Translations under genes and position numbers: made by a program | Source of the DNA: Megalonaias nervosa | Taxonomy: Eukaryota; Mollusca; Bivalvia; Unionida; Unionidae | Assembly: GCA_016617855.1 (NCBI GenBank) | Contig: JAECUM010001080.1 | Span: 62,001-126,000, forward strand | Direction: 5' to 3' | DNA: 64,000 nucleotides | The notes under the pieces: model-generated | Told to the model about the DNA's origin: nothing | What the model saw: the letters and a program-made list of their open reading frames with translations, nothing else | Databases searched by the model: none | Shown here: in pieces, positions 46,829 through 59,260 of the stretch | Layout of the letters: each line of letters opens with the position of its first letter | Numbering within the stretch: position 1 is the first letter of the stretch

Positions 46829-47559
46829 TAATATTTCTATACTGTACATGAAATGATTCAGGGGCTTGTTAGTCCAAGTTGAATATCAAATGATACAAGT
46901 GTTGATTAGTAAGACCTTCACACCTTGATCCCCTCACTTCTGACCTCAACTCTCCCATGAAAACTTCTCTCTCCTGTGCCAGACAGAATCAATTAGGGAA
47001 CAATTACCTTGTGGGACATTACAGAGATCATATTGCAAAAGAGCTCATTCTGGTCCAGACATAAAATCCTAGCTGGCTTATTACATTTTGTATTACCATG
47101 GCCTTTTGATACACTTCACTGATGACCTATTGTGACCTTGGATAAATACACAATACAAGCCATGTATAGGGGGAAACATTCTTGTTGTGTGATTTATCAG
47201 TAAAACTTTAGCTGGGTAACAAGTACAGATATATATTGCTGTACCTTTCACCAAAATATCACTTGAGCTAGCCAGGTAGATAATTTTTTTCTCACCTGAA
47301 GCAGCAGGTAGATGATACAAATACTTTTAACCTGTACATTATACCTAAACCAGCTGCAAGTTAGACAATGCAGGTGTAGGTAAACAAGCTACAATAAATT
47401 AAAAAAAAATTGAAGCTTGCTCTGTTCCCTCTGGGGATGCTGGGATCTTTACTGTTTGAGTTATTGGTATACTAGAATACTTATTGCTTGCACAAATGAA
47501 AACCAGTTACCATTTCATGGTGCTGTCCATGAATAAATAGAATATAAATATCAATAATG
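46829..47559. other. Unassigned DNA
   Basis: No recognisable feature. Confidence 0.45.
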
Positions 47560-47805
47560 AAAACAGCTGCCTTGCTTGGTGCTCAGCATGTCGCTTGGTG
47601 TTCAGCATTAAGAGGTTAGTGTTAGGACTGGTCTGTCTGGTGTCAGGATAATGTGACTGGGTGGGACATCATGCTACATGTCTGCAGCATGATGTCTCGG
47701 TGCTAGATATAACTATAAACTGCCACACTGCAGACTTCATAGCGATATGAGTGAAAATTTTTTAAAGCTGTGTTAAAAATTCCAATCACACAAATCACAC
47801 ACACT
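47560..47805 (+). mobile_element. SINE-A, 5'-truncated, with small internal duplication
   Basis: It starts at AAACAGCTGCCTTGCTTGGT, after the tRNA head. CTTGGTGCTCAGCATGTCG then CTTGGTGTTCAGCATTAAGA shows a duplicated block of about 20 bp. The body continues to GTTAAAAATTCCAATCACAC. Confidence 0.85.
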
Positions 47806-48616
47806 CACTCATTAATGAAGGTAATTTAATTAATATCTTTTTTTATCAGTAAATTCATTAGGTAATTTATGTGTTAAATCTGGTGATTTTTTTTTGTGAC
47901 CATTAAGATGCATTTAATCATGTAGCACTCACAGTTTTTGTTTGTTTGTACCAAATAGCCATATTGTGTTGATGAGCCATTAAACACTGCTTCATATTTA
48001 TTGCGATTCTGAAAATGGTTGAAATATCTTTGATCCCTTGCTGTTAGCAAACTTGTGTCACTTTAAGGATTGGAATTTTAAAAATACTGTATGAGAATGA
48101 AATAAATATTGTCTGTACATACTCTTAGCTTAGAGGATTTCTGATTTCATAGGTTTCATTTTTTTTTTTAAACTGATCACTTCTAGTTAGGTATTATGAG
48201 AGTGCAAACTTGATGCAAGATTTACTGACCTTCGAAATTAGACACTGTTCAAAAGCTATACACCACTGAAACAAGATTTTACAATGGAAGTGCTACAGTT
48301 GAGCATTGTCAATTTTACATTTGACCAAAAAAAAATGTTGAAACATTTTTACCCAGGATTACAGTCAAAGCATATATTAGATTGATTTTAGCAAGTTATC
48401 ACAACATCGCAGTAAAGGGGTCGTGTGTGTGTGTGTGGAACTACTTGTATTTTGTTAGACTCTTAACATACATAAGTGTCCACCAGTCTGGTCGGTATAG
48501 AGATAATATCCAAATTAGATAGTAAATTTCCAGGTAGCAGAGGCACTTATTTAGTGGTGATGGTGCAGAGTGAGAGATTTTTGAAATTTGTAATGGAGTT
48601 CGATCTGTCATTTTTT
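47806..48616. other. Unassigned A+T-rich DNA
   Basis: A short (GT)n at 48425-48438 and homopolymer T/A runs only. Confidence 0.45.
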
Positions 48617-48750
48617 ATAAGTTGAGTCCAACTGCAAATGACATAGACCCTGATCTCCTGTTTCATAATGTGCTGGCAGATCAAGGTTTTTTTTTACTTC
48701 AGATTACTCATACAGTAAAAGACTGCACAGACCCAGATCTGCCAAAATTT
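48617..48750 (+). mobile_element. MITE-T fragments
   Basis: TATAAGTTGAGTCCAACTGC and TAGACCCTGATCTCCTGTTT, then CTGCACAGACCCAGATCTGC, are family blocks in rearranged order. A further short fragment is at 53652-53700 (TAGACCCTGATCTGCCAGCA). Confidence 0.6.
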
Positions 48751-50349
48751 TAACAATTCCATAGAAGTCTGAATAATTCTCTCTAGTCCACCTTTATTGA
48801 TAACTATTCTGGAGAATATCATTTTATGACAGCTATTTCAAAGATTTCCCAAAATTTGTCTCTGGCTTGTCTTTACTTTGTCATTTCCTCCACATGACCT
48901 TACATTAGCATGTCTGTTGGACCATTATCCTAGTGGGTCCTAATTAAAATTCAATCCTGCTCCCAAACAAGAGAGGTTAACCATAACAAGCTACCAGTTT
49001 ATGGAGAGTCTTGCCCATATATCAGTCTTAATGGTTACGTATCATGCTGAAAATTACACGTACTGCGAAAATATCTACAAAAGTTTGGACCATTACATCT
49101 TTATAGCATTTTTCAGATTGGTTAAAATACTTAAAATTTTGGATGGGAAAACCCCTTTCCATTTATGAAAAAGAATTTTTCTGTATACACATAGGATTTA
49201 ATATGTGGAGATATGGTTTGCATATATGATGCATGATTTTAATCCAGTCATTTAATATTTTGTCAACATCTTTTTAGAAATCAGTATGAATGCTGCTGTC
49301 ATGTGTCCTAGAATTAACTTGGCATTTGCTATTAAATAATTCTTTACCAGTGTTTGCTAATATATTAGTTTTGTGTATGTGTCTAACACACACACACACA
49401 CACACACATATATGAATGCTAAAAACTGACAACAAACAAAGGCAAATGCAAAATAAGACAGAGAAACAGATAAAGCATTGAGGTTACAAAATTTTACATG
49501 ACTATTTCTACAGGAATAAAAGTTTGAAAGTTTTCATGTTTCAGCTAGTTCGCTTCAACTTGACGCTGATGCTGAAAAATAGTTTATACTGATCTAGAAA
49601 TTGATGAGCCATATCACCATCCGTTTTTTTTTTTAAAACGTAAATTTGCATAACTGCTGATTATATCCCAGATATTTTATTGTGTTAGTAGTAATTATAG
49701 GTTATTGGGTGACTTAAAAGCAAAATGAAAGAATTGATTAAATGATAATGTACAGGCTGCAAAAAGATGATGATTTTATATGTACGTGACTTTCTTTTTT
49801 AGTATTCTTGGTTTAAACCATTTGGTTTCAATGTTCTAAGGCAGCATATCCAGTGAGATTATTAATTATCCTTGAAAAAGATAAAAGAACTGAAAATACT
49901 AATATGAAAAGTAATGCCATATTTTATGAATACAGTTTATGCTGTCATTTTAATAGATACTGTTCTGTCTAAATATAATGAGTAAACAGACCTGGAATGA
50001 TAAGGTCTTTCCCATCTTTTTCTCCCTCATTTAATAATATTGATGAGTAGTTCCCCTGTTAAATCTGCTTACCTATGCTTGGTAAATAAGGATTACACTA
50101 TATCTTCAAGATACTAGTTTTTCAGGGGATAAATTATATCCCCCCCCCCCATAAATACTGTGGTGAGTGCCATACAATTAACACCTCAACTGTGGGGGAT
50201 TGATAAAGTGACAAATGTCACTTAGGGAACATTTACACAGGTGTTGTCATTTATTTATGTCTTTATTGATTGTATTTGAGACTTGTTTCTTTGAAAACAG
50301 TATACTTGATTATTATGTCTGTTGGGGATAATAGTAAAAAGAAAATGTG
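48751..50349. other. Unassigned A+T-rich DNA
   Basis: Holds a (CA)n tract at 49386-49408 and a C10 run at 50141-50150. No gene seen. Confidence 0.45.
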
Positions 50350-50618
50350 TGCCTGTGTGTGATTTAGATTTTTAACATAGCTTTAACAGTTTTAGTATAT
50401 TGCTTCGATGTCCGCAGTGTGGCAATTTATAGTGATCTCTAGCAATGGGGCATCTTGCCGCAGACATGCTGAGCATCATGTCCCACTCAGTTGCATTATC
50501 CTGACACCAGGCCTACAAATCCTAACAGGGACCTGTTAATGCTGAGTGCCAAGCGAGGCAGCTGTTAGTGCCATTTTTTATAAGTCTTCAGTATGTCTTG
50601 GCTGGGGTTTGAACCTAT
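50350..50618 (-). mobile_element. SINE-A, minus strand, 5'-truncated
   Basis: Plus-strand reading GTGTGTGATTTAGATTTTTA to GTGGCAATTTATAGTGATCT, CCCACTCAGTTGCATTATCC, then GCCAAGCGAGGCAGCTGTTA, ending at GGCTGGGGTTTGAACC (box B). Box A is missing. Confidence 0.87.
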
Positions 50619-50869
50619 AAAGAAAATACAAATATATTTATCAGTTTATTTTAGTCCAAGATTCCATGATGGTCTTTTTAATCTCTTGATGATCCATTTA
50701 TAATGATAGCTTTTACATAGTGTTCAAGGGTCTTTTAATGGTCTGTCTCTGCTCAGTTTTCATTGTGTGGCTAAAATGCCAGACTGAAGGACTTCCGGTG
50801 ATGATGTTTGGTTGGTTAGTTGGTTTTATTTATGCTTTTAACCCATTAACGGCCATATCATACCCACAA

Positions 50870-50995
50870 AATAGCGAACTAAGTGCCTATTCCAAGGGCA
50901 CACTGAGGCAGCTGGCACAAGCTGGGTATTCAACATGCATCCCATTGTTTTCCAATACTCTGCCAACTGACCTGCTACTGCTCCACCATTGATGT
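50870..50995 (-). mobile_element. tRNA-derived SINE fragment (family D)
   Basis: Minus strand: GGTGGAGCAGTAGCAGGTCA, box A-like TCAGTTGGCAGAG, box B-like TGTTGAATACCC, then CCCTTGGAATAGGCACTTAG. Partner of the copy at 1262-1400. Confidence 0.55.
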
Positions 50996-53900
50996 TGGCC
51001 ATAGATCTATACACACCTGCACTAATTTAGGGAGGTTGTGAGGTTGGCTGCAGGTGCATGTGGCAGTTTTATCACCCATGAGAGTAATGCTTTAGATTTG
51101 TAAATATTGTCCATAACATACTTTGGTAGTCCTAGCTGACAGTATTAATCAAAGAGGGTCTCGAAATTAATGTTTTTTACAATGCTTGACCATGTAAAAC
51201 AGCTGTTCTTGCCACCAAAATATGCTCACTGCATCAGATTTGTCAGTTGTTTGGGGAATGGTTGTCTTGGATTAAAAATAGTATTATTTACACTTGTTGA
51301 GTGATAGGATGGTGGGTATGATTATCTTGAGGCACAGTTTTATGTCAACACAAATCACCTGATAACAACTGTGGAACAATGATAGTATGTGCTCTCCACA
51401 CTTTGATTTTTAACCCTTAAGTTAATTGTGGGTTAGTTGTGTACTTTTGCCTTGGTGACCTTATAGCCCGTTTGCTGACATCATGATAACATTGGCTCTG
51501 TACTGTTGGACTTGCCATGGTGACCTTGTCACTAGTTTGTTGACATCGTGATAACGAATTTACAATGAACAATGTTCTAACAAACACTCCACATTATTTG
51601 AATGCAATATTTTTGCCCAACATTTTAGGTCTCAACTCTCATTCTCAGTTTTACTTAACTCTAGTGAACCTTTGTTTAAAATAATTTCACGGTTGTTGAT
51701 AATTTTGTAACTTTACTTTTAGTTTGCACCATATAGCAACTTTTGTGTTGAAGTGTCATAAAACATCACAGTATAAATACATATTACATTCAGAGAGCTA
51801 CAAAATGATATCCTGCAATTATCTCTAATGTTTGATATTTTTGCAAGAGAATTTCAATGCAGCTTCAAGATTGGAAGAGTTGTTCATGAACTGTTTATTT
51901 TTGTTATTGTCAGGAACTAAACATGGTCAGTAACATGAATTTGGTACATGAATAATTATGCTGGAATGCTGATAAATCTAGTGTATTTCATGGACAGATT
52001 TGTGCTATGGAAAATTTATCCATTATTATGTATGTCATCTGACCACCAATCAGAGTTATTTTTCAGCAAATTGAAATTATCAATCACCTGATAGGGTTGC
52101 TAGGAACAGGAGCTGTATTCAGGCAGACCTTTTTAACCCTAGTTGACATTTACTTTGACCCAAAGCATTAACTACCAAGTCTGACTGCTGATACCAGACC
52201 ATAAATTATTTAACATTGGCAGCTAGGTGGTGGTTTGATCTGCAGGTTAGGACTTTTGAAGTAACTACATACAGAGATCATAGTTCATACTCATTGGACT
52301 GTATTCTGCATATCTATAAAGGAAAATTATTGATTGGCTCTGATCATGGGGTTCCTCAGCTTGATGTTGCAATTATGCTAAAAATGTAGACATATACATT
52401 ACAAATATATGCTTCAATGAGTCTTCATACCTGTCTTACTTAATTGAAGCTAATTAAGTGATCATAATTCTTATTTGTTATTTGCTGATTCATCTTGGCT
52501 TGGTGTTCAGGTTTAAATAGGTATATGGATTAATGATTTGAGTATATTATACTTGTCTTAAATCATTTTGTCTTGTGTTTTCAAGCTTGCAACTTAAAAT
52601 ATAAGGTTTACTCCTCATGTGTGTATTTAAGGCAAAGAGAGAATGGCTTACAGCAATTTGTAATTGTAGCAGATAGATAAAGCAGCTGTCAATTTGACCA
52701 GTTTTCATCAGTAAATAGATTAATTTTGATTTTAGATAGGTGGACAGATATACGGAGGACAACATGGGAATATGTATGGTTTGTTCTTTGTGTTTAATTT
52801 TGTGTGACTGGGAAAAAATGTACTGAATCCTATTTAAGGATCAATAAAATAGCAGATTACATATCTGAATTTTCTTCATAAATCTTGTTTCTTGATCGCA
52901 ACTTCATCTATCTTAGCCAGACATTGTCAATCCGTTTCATTTCACATCAACCCATGGTATATGTAGTTAGCCAAAACAATGTTTTGAACATGTGCCCACT
53001 TGGAAGTAAGAGTTACTGCCCATTGCAAGGGAAATCAATTGTGCAGTGAGAAAGCTAGTTACACCTGTTAAGTATCCATTATGGGAACTTCCATGGTGGC
53101 CACTTGCCTAGACTCTAAGAAAAACTTGTGTGTATGATATAAATCAGAGCAGCTGACATGAAAAGTGACATTGTCTCCAATTGCTGGTAAAAGAACCCCA
53201 ATAAACTTGACAGTGTTCTCAATGTTTATCCCCAGTTATCTCATTAAATATAACGAGCAATCCGATTGGATCAGTTTCATTCAGTTGCATCCAGTCCAAT
53301 AGTGAAGTGTAAGATCCTGTTATGTCTCGCTTCATAGATGCCAAGTGTTGATGCTGTGTCAACTTAAGACAAGAGAACAATCTTATGTCTTCTTTGGACT
53401 CTTGCTCCATTGTCTGCAACATTATACAGTGAAACATCAGTCATATGGATGCAGAGCATCAGCATGAAACTTTTCAGATGTACAGACTGATAGTGTCCTG
53501 TCAGTTTTGAGTATGCAATTTATTATGTATGTTTGGTTACCTGGACAGCTAGACTCAAGTTACACTTTCCCAGAGATGTAAAAGTTGCATCCCTTTGAAG
53601 TATTTCAGAGGTCATCAGAGAAAAAAACAAATATCTGTGTAGAAGCAATATGTATAGACCCTGATCTGCCAGCACATTATGTTACAGCAGATAAGAGTCA
53701 ATTTTTTAGTTGGATCCTACTTGTATGTAACAATACATGATACTTGTTTTGTAAAAGTTTCTGTTTACTGTAAAATGAGAGCAAATTCTTGCAGGTTTTA
53801 CATATTTCAAATTGTCCTGATTCATTCAAATGAGAGTAATGCATTGTCCCCCCCCTCCCCATGATCTGAGAGCTATTTCCAATGGACCTTATTCTTAAAC

Positions 53901-54994
53901 TGCATCAGAGAATGTGTTGATTAGGGTATTTCTTCCCTGCCTACAAGTGCATATAATGGATGTTTGACTGTAATGTAATCATAAAAATATGTCAGGATGA
54001 AGTCTGCAGACCAAAAATTTGTACATTTTTTCTTCTTCTCTCTTCACACCAGCTGGAATACTCCTCTCCACCCATTATTACCTGCCACAAATTGCCACTC
54101 CTTTGCTTCCTGTCAGCTACCAGTGTAATTATAGAGAAACAAAATCTCTCTCCTGCAAAAACTGAAGCCATCTTTGTGAGAAGCAGACATGCAATTCATA
54201 GGTTGGAAGTTGCTCGGCTGCAAAAAGCACGTGGATGCATAATTTAAACTCGAAGTCCTTACTGTGATTGCATTGACAATTTTTATGCAGCACTGAACTA
54301 ACTAGCTTGGAAATTTGTCTCCGTGACGTTAGAAATTGATAGATAACCTACATTTTATTTCCTGTATAGGTATTAAGTGCTGTTGAATTTTCTTTGCGTG
54401 CTCAGTGTTAAATGATGTATGGAGGTAGACCCGAATTAACCCAGAACTGACTTGTCACTTTTTAACATTCTTTTATCTCTGTTGTGTATTAGAGAGTTGT
54501 TTACTCCATTTTATTGATTCTAGCCAGATTTACTTAAGTGATAAAGTGTAACACGTAAGTGGAATGATACAGTGTAGTACCTGAGTGTAGCATGGTATGC
54601 TGTAGCACCTGACTGTAGTTGTGCAGTATGATGAAAACAGGCTTCTTTGTGGATAGCTATTGTTAAGTTGTAGAAGAAAGTTTTAGTTTTCCCAGGTAAC
54701 ACACACTAGGGACTGAAGAAGTTCTGTCATTGTAACCTTAAAACCTGCACGTAGTTTTAGTGTTCATTAATAATGAGGATGAGTAACTAGGTTGTTACCA
54801 TTCATTTTTTTTAGTCACTTTCTTTAAATTAGAAGACATTTTTTCTATGCAAGATGTTATAAAAAATATGCATAAATTTTTTTGACCTGAAGTATAAAAT
54901 AGTCATTACTCGTGATATATTATGAATATCAATTGTGCAAAAATATTTTGATGGATAAATGACGCAACAGTAAAAGGCACACTTCATGTTTATT
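50996..54994. other. Unassigned A+T-rich DNA
   Basis: Repeat-poor by the standards of this window. I see no exon; frames such as 53219-53437 (-) and 53960-54247 (+) have no recognisable content. A C-rich run lies at 53848-53860. Confidence 0.4.
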
Positions 54995-55311
54995 TCAATC
55001 AAATTAAAATCAGATCATTGTCCTGCATGAAGATCTGACAGCAGCTTCTTAGGGGTTATGTTCTGGTGACCTTTGTTATTACCATAATCATTAATTTTAT
55101 CAGTCAATCAGATGCAGTATTATATCTTCGTGTATGAGATGGAGCAGTATGGCTGAAGAGTATGAATGTGTGCCGAATGATTTGATACACTTTCAAATTT
55201 CTGACAGCTGCATTTCCGTTAGCTGATTCAAAGGTCACCATAACATGACCCCTAAGCGGTTGCTGTCAGATCTTCACTATGACAGTAAAATTCTAATTTT
55301 AATCAGATTGA
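54995..55311. mobile_element. Foldback MITE with about 80-bp inverted arms
   Basis: The left arm TCAATCAAATTAAAATCAGA to TTAGGGGTTATGTTCTGGTG, ACCTTT mirrors the right arm AAAGGTCACCATAACATGAC to TTCTAATTTTAATCAGATTGA. The arms differ by small indels, so it is old. Interior of about 130 bp is non-coding. No target duplication was confidently read. Confidence 0.82.
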
Positions 55312-56649
55312 TGCTTATGTATTCCTAATTTGCAATAGTTTCATTAAATGACTGATTGCAAAACCCTACAAACTAATGCATGCTATGACTGTATATATAA
55401 TGTTCAGACAGAAAACATATTAAAATGTCATTCTAGCTGAAATTTGTGTACATCTAATCTTTGATTCTGTCCCAGGGACTCCAGGGGTGGAACCAAAGAT
55501 AACACCCTCACTTGCAGATTGTTATTCCAAGGCAAGTTACATAACAACAAAGTTTCATGAATTTCCACCTTGCAATTGGGTTATTGAGCTCAAGTGAACT
55601 CAGAGATGCACTCAATGCATCCCTCTACTCCACCCCTTTCTGTTTAATAGACTTTTCCATATTCTTGCATTTGATGGTACTGGGCTTTGCAGAATTGGGA
55701 ATCAACCCTGAAAATTGAGAATTGATGATTCAAAACTTACTGGTGCATCAACCCTGCAAAATCCAGCTACCTGACTGCAAAGTGACTGAACTTTCAGACT
55801 GCTGGCTTTTTATTACCTATACTTTGTAAGCCTTTTTTGAATATAGGGAGAAAGTTGTTCCAAAGGGGTGGTAGCTGCCTGTTGTTTCTAATAATCTATG
55901 GCATATGTTCAAAACTTTAATCAACTCCAGGCCTGGAAATTATAAAACTCCTGAGTTTGAACTTGAGATTTTGTTTTAACCAGTCACAAGAGATGTTACT
56001 TTTGAGAGTTCATTTCTGATTGGCTGTTTGGCTGATAGTGGAAACCCAAGCTTGTGCATGTTCTGAACTCCATGGCTGAACCAAAGCATTTTACTCTGGG
56101 ATGGAGTAAACAAGCTGGTGTAAATTTATTTTGGGGCTAAATAAATCTTAAATAGCACTTGTGAACCCTTTATTTGTGAAAGAGTGCCAGACATAATGAT
56201 AAAGGTCCTTATGTAATGCCGGCCCACTTGGCAGCTTTCTATTTGCATCATTAATTCCATTCTTCTTGGCTTGATGCTCTGTGCAAAGGAACTGAAATGT
56301 TTTATGGGAAATTGACTCCTTTCAGGGATAGGTAATTTCTAATGTGTAAAATAGTTTCTCATATATAGTATTAGCTAATATAAAAGGGTCACTGATATGG
56401 TATACAATATATGGTTGCTTACATTAATTTTGAAATGTTGAGAGATCATTAACAGATTTTGATTATCACAGAACAATTGAACAATTTTACAACATCTCAG
56501 AGAATCTTTTCTTGATCCATACTATTTTTGAAAGGAACACTTCATGTGAAACTGGAAATTTGTTTTTTCCCTGTATATAAATTTTTTTTGTGTTGCCAAA
56601 AATTTTCCCACACATTATTTCATAGATTATGCATCAGATCATTACGTCT
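55312..56649. other. Unassigned DNA
   Basis: No recognisable feature. Confidence 0.45.
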
Positions 56650-56965
56650 TCACTGGCCTAAGTGGTTAGAGCCTCTGCCTCGGATGTGAGAGGTCTTGGG
56701 TTTGATTCACGGCCAAGTCATACAAGAGACTTATAAAAATGGTAATAGCAACTGCTTAGCTTGGTGCTCAGCATTAAGAAGTTAGTGTTAGGACTGGTCG
56801 GCCTGGTGTCAGGATAAAGTGACTGCTTGGGGCGTGATGCTACATGTCTGTGGCATGACGCCTAAGTGTTTGATATCTCTGTAAATTGCCACACTGCAGA
56901 CATCATATGATATGACTGAAAAATTCTTAAAGCTACATTAAAAATCCAAATCTCTCTCACCCCCC
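56650..56965 (+). mobile_element. SINE-A copy, diverged
   Basis: Box A is altered by an insertion (TGGCCTAAGTGG), box B GGTTTGATTCA. The body is full length (GTTAGTGTTAGGACTGGTCG, GCTACATGTCTGTGGCATGA) and ends in CTCTCTCACC rather than (CA)n. Confidence 0.85.
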
Positions 56966-58021
56966 TCTACACATCATATCATGAAGAACATCATGTGTGT
57001 GACCCACTTTACTCTCTATGCAGACAATAAATTGTTTTCCACATGTACAGACCACAGAAGCTAAATATCAAACACTGTCTTCTTTTTTGTTTCTGGATTT
57101 GCATATAATAAAGACAAGGACAGACAACTACTGTCTTTGTTCCCAATGGTTGAAATCATACCAGCATATAATTCTTCTTTACAGTGTTGCTTTCACATTT
57201 TTCTGGGATAAGGTTAATAAGTTTATTTTAATAGCTCTTGCCTTGCATGAAACAATTTTTTATGACTCATGATTGGCCATCCTTGTTTTAACATATATAG
57301 ATGGTGCAATCAACCCAGCACCCTATCCCCCTCCCCAAGAAAAAAAAAAATGCAAAAAGTATACACTAACACTTGTCAAGGTCCTCTGGCACTGTCCATT
57401 CTTTAAAGTGCTTGACTGAGCATCTTTATGTGTAGTATATTCTACAAAAATTGTTTGCAAATTGTCATATTTTATGGACTGGGCATTTAAACTTGAAACA
57501 TTTGCTTCAGTTGATGAACTCCTCATTGCTTTCAGAAACTTAAAGCCATAAATATGCAGTCTGGATCTCAAATTTAATATCATTTTATTGAAGCAAGATA
57601 ACTCTAAGTGTGAAAACTGAGCCCAGTTTAAAGATCTTTATGAGAAGCAAGACCTAATTAAGGTTTGCATTCTTCAAGTATGATGAATCAAAATATTGTG
57701 AGAAAAATGTTATAAATTTCCGTGAACTTGTTTTTTTTGTATTCAGTGAGTAAACTTCCAAATATATTTTGAGATTATTTGTTTTTCATTGTATAAAATT
57801 AATTTTATTGAAATTGTTAACATACTTTTGTATATTTAGGGAGCCATTTTTTTCTAATATTAACAGAGAGCCAGTCCAAATGTTAGCTTTAAATTCCTTG
57901 ATCATCTCATATTCAGATTTAGCCAGACATGCTAGATCTAGTTATATTTCTCTTGAAATGTCACTCAGTTTAGATAATATGATTTATTTTGCTGTTTTTG
58001 TAATTATGGTTAGGCTATTTT
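56966..58021 (+). other. Intron upstream of the glypican exon
   Basis: No further glypican exon is recognisable. Open frames at 57018-57272 (+) and 57323-57583 (-) are not family-like. The open frame starting at 57769 is in frame with the exon but is hydrophobic, low-complexity intronic translation. Confidence 0.6.
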
Positions 58022-58028
58022 ATTGTTA

Positions 58029-58060
<32 letters not shown>
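58022..58060 (+). repeat. (TTA/TTG)n triplet microsatellite next to the glypican acceptor
   Basis: About thirteen triplets, starting as TTATTG and becoming pure TTA, end one base before the probable branch-point region. The upstream in-frame extension of the open frame through this tract is intronic translation, not protein. Confidence 0.9.
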
Positions 58061-58096
58061 GCACACTAAAGGCTTTCTCTATTTTTCCAATTGTAG
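58061..58096 (+). promoter_or_regulatory. 3' splice acceptor region of the glypican exon
   Basis: A plausible branch point (CTAAA, A near 58069) lies about 27 bases before the acceptor AG. It is followed by a T/C-rich tract (TTTCTCTATTTTTCC) and TTGTAG at 58091-58096. A second AG at 58097-58098 is an alternative acceptor, but using it would break the reading frame with the same upstream exon. An imperfect TTA repeat abuts this region directly upstream. Confidence 0.8.
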
Positions 58097-58800
58097 AGAG
58101 AATTGTTTCCATGATAGAAGTGGGACAGAATAATACAGGAAACAAATTGTCAGACTGGTATTCCATTCCTGTGTCAGAACATAGACTGGCTGTCAATCAT
58201 CTTTTTACAGACCTTGAAGAATACTTGAAAAAGACTGTGATATTGCCAAGCAGTGTTGCCAAATTTTTTGACAATATTTTCCCAGTGATAGTAAAAAATA
58301 GCATTTTCGACAAAGACTCTTCCAGTACATTGACGCATCATGTGCATCATTGCCTATCAAAACATAGACAAGATATTCGACCAAAACCGTTTGGGGATTT
58401 CCCAGCTAAGATAGTTGAGAATTTGAACAGTGCATTTTCAATAAGCCGAGCCTATCTTGATGCATTGTACATTGTCTTGGAGGCTATAAATACTACCGAT
58501 TTCTTGGTGTTGGAGGACGACTGCAAGCATGCGCTGACGAGGTTACAGTACTGTTCGCATTGCCAAGGTTTGATGCAGTACAAGCCGTGTAAGGGGTTTT
58601 GTACCCAGGTTATGCGGGGCTGTCTCTCCATACTCTCCGAGATTGGCCCAGAATGGGATGATATAATTGGGTCAATTGAAATCCTTGTACGCCGTATGGG
58701 TGGGGAGAACAGCATTGATAAAATTCTTCAACGGCTACCAAATATGATATCAGATGCCATTATGCATGCCATGGTCAATGCACCAAAATTCTTCCATAGT
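58097..58800 (+). CDS. Internal exon of a glypican core protein (GPC3/GPC5/dally-like), partial gene
   Basis: Glypicans are GPI-anchored heparan-sulfate proteoglycans at the cell surface that modulate Wnt, Hedgehog, BMP and FGF signalling. The exon follows a pyrimidine-rich tract ending in AG at 58095-58096 and stops at a GTAAGT donor at 58801. It starts with two bases that complete a split codon, then gives 234 whole codons, so the downstream intron is phase 0. Numbering from the first whole codon, seven cysteines lie at 85, 142, 152, 155, 164, 168 and 175. The family hallmarks are YCSHCQGL (151-158), KPCKGFC (162-168) and MRGC (172-175). N-glycosylation sequons are at N11 and N131; the second, NTTD, sits where vertebrate GPC3 has one. 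The segment corresponds to the middle of the cysteine-rich globular core. The signal peptide, N-terminal cysteines, glycosaminoglycan sites and GPI signal must be on other exons, none of which I can identify. Glypican is near certain; the subfamily is inference. Confidence 0.95.
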
Positions 58801-58806
58801 GTAAGT
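58801..58806 (+). promoter_or_regulatory. 5' splice donor GTAAGT
   Basis: A consensus donor immediately follows the last glypican codon, AGT (Ser). The frame read through it meets a stop at about 58822, which supports the exon ending here. Confidence 0.9.
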
Positions 58807-59083
58807 GTGATTTTTCTTCGTTAATTAATTATTAATTATTAATTATTTGCCAATCTGCTACTTTAACTTACTATCTTATGTATGCATTTTAAGCAGTTGT
58901 AGAATGAAAACATTTCAACGTATTTTCTGTTTCTGTTTCTGCTAAAATAGGATCACCTTTCAGACTTGACTGATCTGCAGTACAGTTATGAAAACAGAGA
59001 TTAAATGAATATATCTCTAATGTCTTATCAGTAGGATTCAGTTGCCTGCTTGATTTACTGGTGTAACTGGAAATGAGTTAGAG
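58807..59083 (+). other. Intron downstream of the glypican exon, first part
   Basis: Starts with an (ATTA)n-like tract at 58822-58848 (TTAATTAATTATTAATTATT). No feature beyond this; no next exon is recognisable up to 64000. Confidence 0.6.
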
Positions 59084-59260
59084 CAGGGGTCTCAAACTCA
59101 AACCACACTGAGGGCCGCATAAGGGCATTTTCGATGGCCCAAGGGTCGCACCACCTTTATTATTTCTCATGACACCTTGTGATGCCAGTAATTTTGCGGG
59201 CCACAGGATATGGCTTGGCTTGCTGCATGTGGCCTGTTGGCCATGTGTTTGAGACCCCTG
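59084..59260. mobile_element. hAT-type MITE (177 bp)
   Basis: Ends CAGGGGTCTCAAACTC and GTGTTTGAGACCCCTG form a 15-bp near-perfect inverted repeat of the hAT CAGGGG type. The interior has the usual GGGCCGCA and TTGCGGGCCAC motifs. The flanking 8-mers (AGTTAGAG and GACTATAG) match at only about half their positions, so the target duplication is decayed. It lies in the glypican intron, about 280 bp after the donor. Confidence 0.82.

Noticed and set aside
53960..54247. 95-codon plus-strand frame considered as an exon
   Set aside because: No recognisable motif; flanking splice signals are not convincing.
57769..58096. In-frame N-terminal extension of the glypican open frame
   Set aside because: It contains a translated TTA microsatellite, a branch-point region and a polypyrimidine acceptor, and has no glypican similarity.
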